DNA from: Streptomyces cupreus
GTDB lineage: Bacteria > Actinomycetota > Actinomycetes > Streptomycetales > Streptomycetaceae
DNA: 64,000 nt
Direction: 5' to 3'
Assembly (NCBI RefSeq): GCF_014257025.1
Contig: NZ_JACMSF010000041.1
Coordinates: 22,136-86,135 of the forward strand
This document shows positions 43,592 through 51,730 of the stretch, in pieces. The notes beneath the pieces are model-generated. The model was not told the DNA's origin. It saw only the letters and a program-made list of their open reading frames with translations, and did no database searches. The number at the start of each line of letters is the position of its first letter. Position 1 is the first letter of the stretch. Made by a program: the position numbers and the translations under genes.

Positions 43592-44655
43592 TGGAGACCG
43601 CGCTCACCCGGCTGGTCGGGGTCCGGCATCCGCTCGTGCAGACCGGCATGGGCTGGGTGGCGGGCCCTCGTCTCGTCTCCGCCACGGCCGACGCGGGCGC
43701 GCTCGGCATCCTCGCCTCCGCCACGATGACCGTCGACCGGCTGCGCGAGGCGATCCGCGAGGTCAGGTTCCGTACGGACGCGCCCTTCGGCGTCAATCTG
43801 CGCGCGGACGCCTCGGACGCCGGGGACCGTATCCAGGTGATCATCGGCGAGGGCGTCCGGGTCGCCTCCTTCGCCCTCGCGCCCTCCCCCGGCCTGATCG
43901 CCGAACTGAAGGAGGCAGGGGTGGTGGTGATCCCGACCGTCGGCGCCCGGCGGCATGCCGAGAAGGTCGCGGGCTGGGGCGCGGACGCGGTGATCGTGCA
44001 GGGCGGGGAGGGCGGCGGGCACACCGGCGAGGTGGCCACGACGGTGCTGTTGCCGCAGGTGGTGGACGCCGTGCGGATTCCGGTGGTGGCAGCGGGTGGG
44101 TTCTTCGACGGGCGGGGTCTGGTGGCCGCGCTCGCCTATGGGGCGGCGGGCGTCGCCATGGGCACCCGCTTCCTGCTGACCTCGGACTCGACGGTCCCGG
44201 ACGCGGTGAAGGCGCGCTATCTGGCGGCGACGGTCCGGGACGTCACCGTCACCACGGCGGTCGACGGTCTGCCGCACCGCATGCTCCGTACGGAACTGGT
44301 CGAGTCCCTGGAGAACTCCGGCCGTGCGAAAGCCCTGTTCCAGGCCGTACGGCGGGCCGCGGGCTTCCGGCGGCTCTCGGGGCTGACCTGGCGCCGGATG
44401 ATCCAGGACGGGCGGGCGCTGCGGCACGGCAAGGACCTCACCTGGAGCCAGGTGCTGCTCGCGGCCAACACACCGATGCTGCTCAAGGCCTCGATGGTGG
44501 ACGGCCGTACGGATCTCGGGGTGATGGCGTCCGGACAGGTCGCCGGAGTCATCGACGACCTGCCGTCGTGCAAGGAACTGGTAGAGCGGATCATGGCCGA
44601 GGCCGCGCGAACCGTGGGCGCGCTCTCGGCGGGCGGTGCTTCAATGCGCGCATGA
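43591..44655 (+). CDS. ipdC: IpdC, NPD/FMN-dependent reductase
   Basis: A 354-aa TIM-barrel flavoprotein of the nitronate monooxygenase/2-nitropropane dioxygenase superfamily, matching Rv3553 (355 aa). Landmarks: VGVRHPLVQTGMGWVAGPRL, FGVNLRADASDAGDRIQ, ADAVIVQGGEGGGHTGEVAT, PVVAAGGFFDGRGLVAALAY and GVAMGTRFLLTSDS. In the HIP pathway IpdC is assigned a reductase role on a ring-derived CoA intermediate. The stop overlaps the ATG of the next frame (44652), which suggests that a SIMPL gene was once the next gene in the operon. Confidence 0.9.
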   Translation: METALTRLVGVRHPLVQTGMGWVAGPRLVSATADAGALGILASATMTVDRLREAIREVRFRTDAPFGVNLRADASDAGDRIQVIIGEGVRVASFALAPSPGLIAELKEAGVVVIPTVGARRHAEKVAGWGADAVIVQGGEGGGHTGEVATTVLLPQVVDAVRIPVVAAGGFFDGRGLVAALAYGAAGVAMGTRFLLTSDSTVPDAVKARYLAATVRDVTVTTAVDGLPHRMLRTELVESLENSGRAKALFQAVRRAAGFRRLSGLTWRRMIQDGRALRHGKDLTWSQVLLAANTPMLLKASMVDGRTDLGVMASGQVAGVIDDLPSCKELVERIMAEAARTVGALSAGGASMRA

Positions 44656-44681
44656 CTGAGACGATCAAGGAGCCCTGGGGG

Positions 44682-44725
44682 CGAATGGGGGTACCGCCCG
44701 CGCGAGCGAAGCCGAGCGTGGGGGA
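44682..44725. repeat. 44-bp dispersed repeat inserted into SIMPL gene start
   Basis: The segment contains TGGGGGTACCGCCCGCGCGA and GCGAAGCCGAGCGTGGGGGA. On the minus strand this is CCCCCACGCTCGGCTTCGCT followed by CGCGCGGGCGGTACCCCC, a form of a GC-rich foldable element that I recognise as widely scattered in Streptomyces. TGGGGG occurs on both sides of it. It shifts the frame between MTETIKEPWG and the SIMPL body. Confidence 0.65.
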
Positions 44726-45334
44726 GTGTTCGGCGCGGGCGAGGTGCGGGCGGAGCCCCAGCTGGTCCGTGTGAAGCTGGGCGTGGAGGTGCTGGAGCCC
44801 GCCCCGGAGCAGGCGTTCCACGAGGCGGGCGCGGCCGTGACCCGGCTGCGTGAGGTGCTGCGCGGGCATGGCATAGCCGACTCCTCGGTGTCGGGTTCCC
44901 GGCTGAGGCTCAGCTCGGAGTACGGCCATGCCAATGGCACGCGGAAGTTCCTCGGCTACTTCTGCCAGGCCCAGTACGTCATCGAGAGCGAGGCGCTGGA
45001 CGACCTCCAGCAGCTCATGGTGGATGTGGTGGAGGCCGGTGCGCGCAGCATCGACAGCGTGGAGTTCGATGTGCACGACAAGCCCGCGCTGCGGGACGAG
45101 GCGCGCCGCAGGGCGGTGGCCGCCGCCCGCCGCAAGGCCGAGGTGTACGCGGAGGCGGCGGGCGTGCATCTGGGCCCTGTCGTGCACATCCAGGACGTGG
45201 ACGCCGAGTCGTACGAGTTCCGTCAGTACCGTGGGCACGGTGGCGGTGGCGGCGGTGCCTCCGCCAATGACCTCGCACCGGGGATGGTGCAGGTGGCCGC
45301 CGGGGTGGTGCTCGGCTTCTCACTCGGCCACTGA
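44726..45334 (+). CDS. SIMPL domain (DUF541) protein, start displaced by repeat insertion
   Basis: A SIMPL protein (202 aa from GTG 44726) unlike the one at 26944. It reads VRAEPQLVRVKLGVEVLEPA, FLGYFCQAQYVIESEALDDL and a helix RRRAVAAARRKAEVYAEAAG, ending in a Gly-rich stretch and LGFSLGH. The ancestral start was probably ATG 44652, overlapping the ipdC stop (ATGA) and reading MTETIKEPWG; a 44-bp repeat now separates that start from the body out of frame. GTG 44726 has no proper ribosome site (GGGGGA abuts it), so expression may be reduced or lost. Its link to the steroid pathway is unclear. Confidence 0.65.
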   Translation: MFGAGEVRAEPQLVRVKLGVEVLEPAPEQAFHEAGAAVTRLREVLRGHGIADSSVSGSRLRLSSEYGHANGTRKFLGYFCQAQYVIESEALDDLQQLMVDVVEAGARSIDSVEFDVHDKPALRDEARRRAVAAARRKAEVYAEAAGVHLGPVVHIQDVDAESYEFRQYRGHGGGGGGASANDLAPGMVQVAAGVVLGFSLGH

Positions 45335-46489
45335 CAGCCTCTCGATGATCGTCACATTGGCCTGACCCCCGCCCTCGCACATGGTCTGGAGCCCGAACCG
45401 GCCGCCGGTGCGCTCCAGTTCGTGCAGCAGGGTCGTCATGAGCCGCACGCCTGTGGCTCCCAAGGGGTGCCCCAGGGCTATGGCGCCCCCGTTGACGTTG
45501 ACCCTCTCGGGGTCCGCGCCGGTCTCCTTCAGCCAGGCCAGGACGACCGGCGCGAAGGCCTCGTTGATCTCGACGAGGTCGATGGCGTCGATGGTCATGC
45601 CGGTCTTCTTCAGGGCGTGCGCGGTGGCCGGGATCGGCGCGGTGAGCATCCGGATCGGGTCCTCGCCGCGCACCGAGAGGTGGTGCACGCGCGCGCGTGG
45701 CGTGAGCCCGTGTTCGCGCACCGCCCGCTCGGAGGCGAGCAGCATGGCCGCCGCGCCGTCGGAGACCTGCGAGGAGCAGGCGGCGGTGATCGTGCCGCCG
45801 TCCACGACCGGCTTCAGCGCGGCCATCTTCTCCAGCGAGGTGTCCCGGCGCGGGCCCTCGTCGGCCACGACGTCGCCGTGGGCCACCAGTTCCCGGTCGA
45901 AGCGCCCCTCGTCGATCGCCCGGACCGCCCGCTGATGGGAGCGCAGCGCGAACTCCTCCTGGTCGCGCCTGCTGATCCCCCACTTCGCGGCGATCATCTC
46001 GGCGCCGACGAACTGGTTCACCGGCTTCGAGCCGTACCGCGCCCGCCAGCCCTCGCTGCCCGCGAAGGGGCCCTGGGTCAGCCCGAGGGGCTCGGCGGCC
46101 TGCCGGGTGGCGTAGGCGATCGGGATCATCGACATGTTCTGCACGCCCCCGGCCACGACCAGGTCCTGGGTGCCGGAGAGCACGGCCTGCGCGGCGAAGT
46201 GCACGGCCTGCTGGGAGGATCCGCACTGCCGGTCGACGGTCACTCCCGGCACCTCCTCGGGCAGCCCGGCCGCCAGCCAGCAGGTCCGCGCGATGTCCCC
46301 GGCCTGCGGCCCCACGGCGTCCAGGCAGCCGAACACGACGTCCTCGACGGCCGCCGGATCGACGCCCGTACGCGCCACCAGCTCCTTCAGCACATGGGCA
46401 CCGAGGTCGGCCGGATGCACCTGGCCGAGCCCTCCACCGCGCCGCCCCACGGGCGTACGGACCGCTTCGACGATATAGGCCTCGGCCAT
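45320..46489 (-). CDS. fadA6: Thiolase FadA6-like (steroid C/D ring catabolism)
   Basis: A 389-aa thiolase, the length of Mtb FadA6 (Rv3556c). The nucleophile is C89 in VDRQCGSSQQAVHFAAQ, with NGGAIALGHPLGATG (catalytic His) and MCEGGGQAN (second Cys) near the end, and EAFAPVVLAW between. It should release acetyl-CoA from the ring-opened MOODA-derived thioester. ATG 46489 follows GGGGAG. It is cotranscribed with kstR2 and ipdF on the minus strand, and the 3' end overlaps the SIMPL gene by 15 bases. Confidence 0.9.
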   Translation of the reverse strand: MAEAYIVEAVRTPVGRRGGGLGQVHPADLGAHVLKELVARTGVDPAAVEDVVFGCLDAVGPQAGDIARTCWLAAGLPEEVPGVTVDRQCGSSQQAVHFAAQAVLSGTQDLVVAGGVQNMSMIPIAYATRQAAEPLGLTQGPFAGSEGWRARYGSKPVNQFVGAEMIAAKWGISRRDQEEFALRSHQRAVRAIDEGRFDRELVAHGDVVADEGPRRDTSLEKMAALKPVVDGGTITAACSSQVSDGAAAMLLASERAVREHGLTPRARVHHLSVRGEDPIRMLTAPIPATAHALKKTGMTIDAIDLVEINEAFAPVVLAWLKETGADPERVNVNGGAIALGHPLGATGVRLMTTLLHELERTGGRFGLQTMCEGGGQANVTIIERLSVAE

Positions 46490-46506
46490 GGCAACTCCCC
46501 AGTGGT

Positions 46507-47118
46507 TTACGTGCGTACGGCGATCCCGTCCAGCACCATCGACAGGTACTGCCGGGCGATCTCCTCCGGGCTGTGGTGTCCGCCGGGCCGGTACCAGGAC
46601 GCGGCGACCCACACCGTGTCCCGCACGAACCGGTAGGTGAGCCGGACGTCGAGGTCGGCCCGGAAGACCCGGGCGGCGACCCCGCGCTCCAGCGTGGACA
46701 GCCACGCCTTCTCGAACCGGCGCTGGGACTCGGCGAGGAACGCGAACCGCTCCTGCGCCACCAGCTGCCTGCTCTCCTTCTGGTAGATCGCGACGGCGGC
46801 GCGGTGCCGGTCGATCTCCCGGAACGACTCGGTGACCAGTGCTTCGAGGGTCTCCCGGGGCCCCAGCTCGGCGCCGAGGACGGTGTCGTAGCCGTCCCAC
46901 AGCTCGTCGAGGAAGGTGCGCAGGATCTCCTCCAGCATCGACTCCTTGGAGTCGAAGTGGTAGTAGAGGCTGCCCGCGAGCATGCCCGCGTGGTCCGCGA
47001 TCTTGCGTACGGTGGTGGCGTTGTAGCCCTGATCGGCGAAGACCTCGGCGGCGGTGTCGAGGAGTTCGCGGCGCCGGGCGGGGGCGGCGGTCACCTGGGG
47101 CTTCTTCTTGGTCGGCAC
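46507..47118 (-). CDS. kstR2: KstR2-like TetR family repressor
   Basis: A 203-aa TetR-family protein. The HTH region reads RRELLDTAAEVFADQGYNAT, TVRKIADHAGMLAGSLYYHF, DSKESMLEEIL. Length, context and sequence (LAGSLYYHFDSKE; ELWDGYD) match KstR2 (Rv3557c), which represses the HIP regulon and is released by HIP-CoA. Start is GTG 47118 (VPTKKKPQVTA). It lies between ipdF and fadA6, as in mycobacteria (Rv3556c-Rv3559c). Candidate binding sites are at 41267-41302 and 47929-47952. Confidence 0.88.
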   Translation of the reverse strand: MPTKKKPQVTAAPARRRELLDTAAEVFADQGYNATTVRKIADHAGMLAGSLYYHFDSKESMLEEILRTFLDELWDGYDTVLGAELGPRETLEALVTESFREIDRHRAAVAIYQKESRQLVAQERFAFLAESQRRFEKAWLSTLERGVAARVFRADLDVRLTYRFVRDTVWVAASWYRPGGHHSPEEIARQYLSMVLDGIAVRT

Positions 47119-47133
47119 GGATCCATTCTCGTC

Positions 47134-47919
47134 CTACGCGTGCTGGCTGCTGACGGAGACGACCTCTCCGGTCAGGTACGAGGAGTAGCCGGACGCCAGA
47201 AAGACGATCACGTTGGCCACCTCCCAGGGTTCGGCGTACCGCCCGAAGGCCTCGCGCGCGGTGAGTTCCTCCAGCAGTTCGGGCGAGGTCACCTTCGCCA
47301 GGTGCGGATGCATGGCGAGGCTCGGTGCGACGGCGTTGACCCGCACCCCGTACTCGACGGCCTCCAGCGCGGCGCACCGGGTCAGCGCCATGACGCCCGC
47401 CTTCGCGGCGGCGTAGTGCGCCTGCCCGGCCTGCGCGCGCCAGCCCAGCACGGAAGCGTTGTTGACGATCACCCCGCCGCTCTGCCGCATCCGGCGCAGG
47501 GCGGCCCGGGTGCACCGGAAGGTGCCGTTCAGCGTCACGTCGAGCACCCGCGACCACTGCTCGTCGGTCATGTCGACCAGGGCCGAAGTCCCGCCGAGCC
47601 CGGCGTTGTTGACGACGACGTCCAGCCGTCCGTGCTCCTCCAAAGCCGCGTCGAACAGCGCTCCGACCTGCCGCTCGTCGGTGACGTCACAGGGCACGGC
47701 GGCCACCGACTCCCCGCCGAACTCGCCGGTCAGCTCGGCCTCGCACTCCTTCAGCCGCCGGGCGTGCGCGTCGCTGATCAGCACCCGCGCGCCCTCCTCC
47801 AGGAACCGCCGCGCGGTGGCCCCGCCGATGCCCGCGCCCGCGGCCGCCGTGATGACGGCGGTACGGCTCTGCAGCAGCCCGTGCCCGGGTACGTACGCCG
47901 GGCTCTCGACGCCTGTCAT
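47134..47919 (-). CDS. ipdF: IpdF, SDR dehydrogenase of the HIP pathway
   Basis: A 261-aa SDR, matching Rv3559c/IpdF (262 aa) in length and place. The cofactor motif is degenerate, TAAAGAGIGGATARRFLEEG, as in other IpdF proteins; NNAGLGGTSALVDM, the catalytic Ser (NNASVLGWRAQ) and HYAAAKAG (Tyr-Lys) follow. IpdF oxidises the 5-hydroxy group of the HIP-CoA-derived intermediate. ATG 47919 lies in the short divergent region with the acyl-CoA dehydrogenase gene. Confidence 0.88.
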   Translation of the reverse strand: MTGVESPAYVPGHGLLQSRTAVITAAAGAGIGGATARRFLEEGARVLISDAHARRLKECEAELTGEFGGESVAAVPCDVTDERQVGALFDAALEEHGRLDVVVNNAGLGGTSALVDMTDEQWSRVLDVTLNGTFRCTRAALRRMRQSGGVIVNNASVLGWRAQAGQAHYAAAKAGVMALTRCAALEAVEYGVRVNAVAPSLAMHPHLAKVTSPELLEELTAREAFGRYAEPWEVANVIVFLASGYSSYLTGEVVSVSSQHA

Positions 47920-47928
47920 AGGAGCACG

Positions 47929-47952
47929 CTAACCTACCAAACACTTGTTAGG
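47929..47952. promoter_or_regulatory. Candidate KstR2-type operator
   Basis: CTAACCTACCAAACACTTGTTAGG lies between the ipdF and acyl-CoA dehydrogenase starts. Its CCTA-CAAAC...GTTAGG outline matches the palindrome at 41267-41302, and ACCAAACACTTGTT fits the KstR2 pattern AnCAAGnnCTTGnT with one mismatch, as I remember that motif. Confidence 0.6.
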
Positions 47953-47968
47953 GAAGGACTGGCGGCCG

Positions 47969-49108
47969 ATGGATCTCACGTTCACCGCGGAGGAGACGGC
48001 CCTGCGCGACCAGGCCCGGGCCTGGCTGCGCGCGCATGTGCCGGCCGAGCCGCTGCCGTCCCTGGAGACCGAGGAGGGCTTCGCGGCGCATCGCGCGTGG
48101 GAGGCCGAACTGGCCGCGGACCGCTGGTCGGTGGTCAACTGGCCGACGGAGTACGGCGGCCGGGGCGCCTCGCTCGTCGACTGGCTGCTGTTCGAGGAGG
48201 AGTACCACGCGGCGGGCGCGCCGGGCAGGGTCGGCCAGAACGGCGTCAACCTGCTCGCGCCGACCCTGTTCGACTTCGGTACGGCTGAGCAGCGGGCGCG
48301 GGTGCTGCCGCCGATGGCCTCCGGCGAGGTGGTGTGGGCCCAGGCCTGGTCGGAGCCGGAGGCCGGCTCGGATCTGGCGTCCCTGAGGTCGAGGGCGACG
48401 CGCACGGACGGCGGCTGGCTGCTGTCGGGGCAGAAGACCTGGTCGTCCCGGGCGGCCTTCGCGGACCGCGCGTTCGGCCTGTTCCGCAGCGACCCCGACC
48501 CGGCGAAGCCCCATCAGGGGCTGACCTACCTGATGTTCGACCTGCGCGCACCCGGTGTCACGGTCCGCCCGATCCGCCGACTGGACGGAAAACCCGCCTT
48601 CGCCGAGCTGTTCCTGGACGAGGTGTTCGTGCCGGACGAGGACGTGATCGGCGAGCCGGGGCATGGCTGGCGGATCGCGATGTCCACGGCGGGGAACGAG
48701 CGGGGGCTGATGCTGCGTTCGCCGGGCCGGTTCCTGGCATCGGCGGAGCGGCTGCGTCGGCTGTGGGCGGAAAAGGGCAGCCCCGAGGGCACGAAGGCCC
48801 GCGTCGCCGACGCCCTCATCGGCGCCCGCGCCTACCAGCTCTTCACCTACGCCGCCGCCTCCCGCTTCCTCGACGGCGAGCGGATCGGCCCCGAGTCCAG
48901 CCTGAACAAGGTCTTCTGGTCGGAGTACGACATCGCGCTGCACGAGACGGCGCTCGATCTCCTCGGCGAGGACGGCGAGTCGGCGGACACGGACTGGGCC
49001 GAGCGCTATGTCTTCGCCCTCGCGGGCCCGATCTACGCCGGGACGAACGAGATACAGCGGGACATCATCGCCGAGCGGCTGCTGGGCCTGCCGAAGGGAC
49101 GCCGCTGA
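47969..49108 (+). CDS. Acyl-CoA dehydrogenase, FadE30/FadE31-like
   Basis: A 379-aa FAD-dependent acyl-CoA dehydrogenase. Characteristic stretches are WAQAWSEPEAGSDLASLRSR (flavin site), LSGQKTWSSRAAFADRAFGL, RRLDGKPAFAELFLDEVFVP and the C-terminal AGPIYAGTNEIQRDIIAERL. The N-terminus MDLTFTAEETALRDQARAWL and the APGRVGQNGVNLLAPTLFDF segment are closest, as I recall, to FadE31 of the mycobacterial HIP cluster, but FadE30 is not excluded. No Glu base is obvious at the usual C-terminal place, so a heteromeric enzyme with the next gene is likely. ATG 47969; the stop overlaps the next start. Confidence 0.85.
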   Translation: MDLTFTAEETALRDQARAWLRAHVPAEPLPSLETEEGFAAHRAWEAELAADRWSVVNWPTEYGGRGASLVDWLLFEEEYHAAGAPGRVGQNGVNLLAPTLFDFGTAEQRARVLPPMASGEVVWAQAWSEPEAGSDLASLRSRATRTDGGWLLSGQKTWSSRAAFADRAFGLFRSDPDPAKPHQGLTYLMFDLRAPGVTVRPIRRLDGKPAFAELFLDEVFVPDEDVIGEPGHGWRIAMSTAGNERGLMLRSPGRFLASAERLRRLWAEKGSPEGTKARVADALIGARAYQLFTYAAASRFLDGERIGPESSLNKVFWSEYDIALHETALDLLGEDGESADTDWAERYVFALAGPIYAGTNEIQRDIIAERLLGLPKGRR

Positions 49109-50043
49109 TGCGCTTCCTGCCCGACGTCGAACAGCGCGCGTTCGTCTCCTCCCTGGACGCCATGCTGGGCTCCGCGGACACGCCGACGGTCGTACGGGAC
49201 TGGAGCCGGGGCCGGCACACGCGCGGGCGCGCGCTGTGGGGCCGTATCGCCGAGGCCGGGGTGTTCGGACTCGCCGTACCGGAGGAGTGCGACGGCCTCG
49301 GACTCCGTCCTGTGGAACTCGCCCTCGCCTTCGTGGAGTTGGGTCGGTATGCCGTCCCCGGTCCACTCGTCGAGACCGTCACGGCGGCCGTCCTGCTCGC
49401 TGAGCCCAAGCGGCTCGTCTCCGGAGAGGCCATGGCGACGGTGTCCTACGGCGGCCCGTACGCCCTGGACGCAGACGTGGCCGACATCCGCCTCGCGCTG
49501 ACCCCCGACGGCCTGTTCCGCTCCCCCGGACACGGCCCGGTACGCCCGTCGATCGACCCCGCCCGCCGTCTCACCGCCCTGGAAGCAGGCGAACTCCTCA
49601 CGCCCGCCCCGCCCACCGGACAGGCCCTCGCCCTCGCCCGTCTCACCACCGCCGCCCAGGCCCTCGGCGTAGGACTGACCCTCCTGGACAAGACCGTCAC
49701 CCACGTCAAACGGCGGACCCAATTCGGCGCCCCCATAGGCTCGTTCCAGGCCGTCAAGCACCGCCTGGCCGACGCGAAGATCGCCCTGGAGTTCGCCCGC
49801 CCCCTGGTCCTCGGCGCCGCCCTCACCCTCACGCCCGCGGACATGGCCGCCGCCAAGACCGCGGCCTGCGAGGCGGCATACGCCACCGCCCGCACCGCCC
49901 TCCAGTTGCACGGCGCGATCGGCTACACGGCGGAGTGCGATCTGTCGCTCTGGCTGACCAAGGCCCGCGCCCTGCGCACCGCCTGGGGCAGTCCGGAGGA
50001 GTGCCGGGCCGTGGTCCTCAGTGGTGGTGGTCGCCGCTGGTGA
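49108..50043 (+). CDS. Short acyl-CoA dehydrogenase subunit, FadE32/FadE33-like
   Basis: A 311-aa acyl-CoA dehydrogenase-fold protein, shorter than the classic 380 residues and matching the small FadE32/FadE33 subunits that form alpha2beta2 enzymes in actinobacterial steroid catabolism. Seen: LWGRIAEAGVFGLAVPEECDGLG, LTTAAQALGVGLTLLDKTV, KRRTQFGAPIGSFQAVKHRL and LQLHGAIGYTAECDLSLWLT. The middle beta-domain is reduced. ATG 49108 overlaps the upstream stop (TGATG). The 3' end overlaps the convergent qcrB-like gene by 26 bases. Confidence 0.82.
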   Translation: MRFLPDVEQRAFVSSLDAMLGSADTPTVVRDWSRGRHTRGRALWGRIAEAGVFGLAVPEECDGLGLRPVELALAFVELGRYAVPGPLVETVTAAVLLAEPKRLVSGEAMATVSYGGPYALDADVADIRLALTPDGLFRSPGHGPVRPSIDPARRLTALEAGELLTPAPPTGQALALARLTTAAQALGVGLTLLDKTVTHVKRRTQFGAPIGSFQAVKHRLADAKIALEFARPLVLGAALTLTPADMAAAKTAACEAAYATARTALQLHGAIGYTAECDLSLWLTKARALRTAWGSPEECRAVVLSGGGRRW

Positions 50044-51655
50044 CCTCTCGGTACTCCTCGGCCGTCGGCTTCGGGATGTGTGTCCCGGGCCCGAACATGG
50101 CCCGCGCAAGCCTCGCCCGCACCCGCTGCGAGGGCTTCACCGGCCTGCGCACCCCGTTCGCGTCGACCAGCGGCCCGATCTCGTACGGCGGGTGCTGCTC
50201 GTGCGCGGTCAGGGTGTGCAACTGCGCCTGCGAGAGCGGTTCGTGGACCTCGACGTACTCGCCGTGCGGGAGTCGTTTGACGGTGCCGGTCTCCCTGCCG
50301 TGCAGCACCTTGTCCCGGTCCCGGCGCTGGAGGCCGAGACAGATCCGTTGGGTGACGATGAAGGCGAGGACGGGCGCGACGAAGACGGAGATCCGGACGA
50401 ACCAGGTGATGGCGTTGATGGACAGATGCAGATGCGTGGCCACGATGTCGTTGCCGCCGCCGATCAGCAGCACCACGTACAGGGTCAGCCAGGCCACGCC
50501 GAGGCCGGTGCGCACGGGTACGTTGCGCGGCCGGTCCAGGATGTGGTGGTCGCGTTTGTCGCCGGTGATCCACGCCTCGATGAAGGGATAGACACCGAGG
50601 GCCAGCAGGATCAGCGGGAAGAGCGAGAAGGGGATGAACACGCCCAGCACCAGGGTGTGGCCCCAGGCGTTGATCTCCCATCCCGGCATCACCCGGATCA
50701 GGCCCTCGGAGAAGCCGAGGTACCAGTCCGGTTGGGCGCCGGTGGTGACCAGGTCGGGGCGGTAGGGGCCGAAGGCCCACACGGGGTTGATCTGGGCGAG
50801 CCCGCCCATGATCGCGAGCGCCCCGAAGACCAGGAAGAAGAAGCCGCCCGCCTTGGCCATGTACACCGGCAGCAGCGGCATGCCGGTGACCGTGCGCTGA
50901 TCGCGTCCCGGACCCGGGAACTGCGTGTGCTTGTGGTACCAGACCAGGATCACATGGGCGACCACCAGGCCCAGCATGATCCCGGGCAGCAGCAGCACAT
51001 GGATCGGGAAGAGCCGCGAGATGATGTCGTGCCCGGGGAACTCCCCGCCGAACAGGAAGAAGGACAGATACGTCCCGACGATCGGCACCGACAGGATGGC
51101 GCCCTGCGCGAACCGGATACCGGTGCCGGAGAGCAGGTCGTCGGGGAGCGAGTAGCCGGTCAGGCCTGTGATGATGCCGAGCATCAACAGGGTCCAGCCG
51201 AACACCCAGTTGAGCTCCCGGGGCTTGCGGTAGGCGCCGGTGAAGAACACCCGCATCATGTGCACGAGCATGCCGGTGACGAAGACCAGCGCGGCCCAGT
51301 GGTGCATCTGCCGGATCAGCAGACCGCCGCGCACATCGAAGCTGATGTCCAGCGTGGACTCGAACGCCCGGGTCATCATCACGCCGTTGAGCGGCTCGTA
51401 CGAGCCGTGGTAGACGACCTCGACGCCGCTCGGCTCGAAGAACAGCGTGAGGTAGATGCCGGTCAGGATCAGCACGATGAAGCTGTAGAGACAGACCTCG
51501 CCCAGCATGAAGGACCAGTGGTCCGGAAAGACCTTCCGCATCCCCTTGCCGAGCGAGTAGATCCCGAGCCGCCCGTCGGCCCAGTCGGCAACCTTCTCGC
51601 CCTTGCCGGCCGCGCCCCTGCGGGCCGTCCGGTTGTCCGATCGTGCGCCGTCCAT
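50018..51655 (-). CDS. Orphan cytochrome b subunit (QcrB-like)
   Basis: A 545-aa actinobacterial cytochrome b of the bc1/bcc complex type. The haem-binding histidine helices are RQMHHWAALVFVTGMLVHMM and FPIHVLLLPGIMLGLVVAHV; SLPDDLLSGTGIRF, PDWYLGFSEGLIRVMPGW and eight or so membrane helices are typical. The main respiratory qcrCAB operon is not here; this copy stands alone, without Rieske or cytochrome c genes. It is therefore probably a paralogue. ATG 51655 follows GGGAGG. The C-terminal tail ends in a His-rich GDHHH. Confidence 0.9.
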   Translation of the reverse strand: MDGARSDNRTARRGAAGKGEKVADWADGRLGIYSLGKGMRKVFPDHWSFMLGEVCLYSFIVLILTGIYLTLFFEPSGVEVVYHGSYEPLNGVMMTRAFESTLDISFDVRGGLLIRQMHHWAALVFVTGMLVHMMRVFFTGAYRKPRELNWVFGWTLLMLGIITGLTGYSLPDDLLSGTGIRFAQGAILSVPIVGTYLSFFLFGGEFPGHDIISRLFPIHVLLLPGIMLGLVVAHVILVWYHKHTQFPGPGRDQRTVTGMPLLPVYMAKAGGFFFLVFGALAIMGGLAQINPVWAFGPYRPDLVTTGAQPDWYLGFSEGLIRVMPGWEINAWGHTLVLGVFIPFSLFPLILLALGVYPFIEAWITGDKRDHHILDRPRNVPVRTGLGVAWLTLYVVLLIGGGNDIVATHLHLSINAITWFVRISVFVAPVLAFIVTQRICLGLQRRDRDKVLHGRETGTVKRLPHGEYVEVHEPLSQAQLHTLTAHEQHPPYEIGPLVDANGVRRPVKPSQRVRARLARAMFGPGTHIPKPTAEEYREVTSGDHHH

Positions 51656-51730
51656 ACGTCGTCGCCCTCCCCGTCGGATCAACCTCAGGGTGGCACGGCC
51701 GTACGGCTGAGCCAACGGGGCGAGCAGCGT

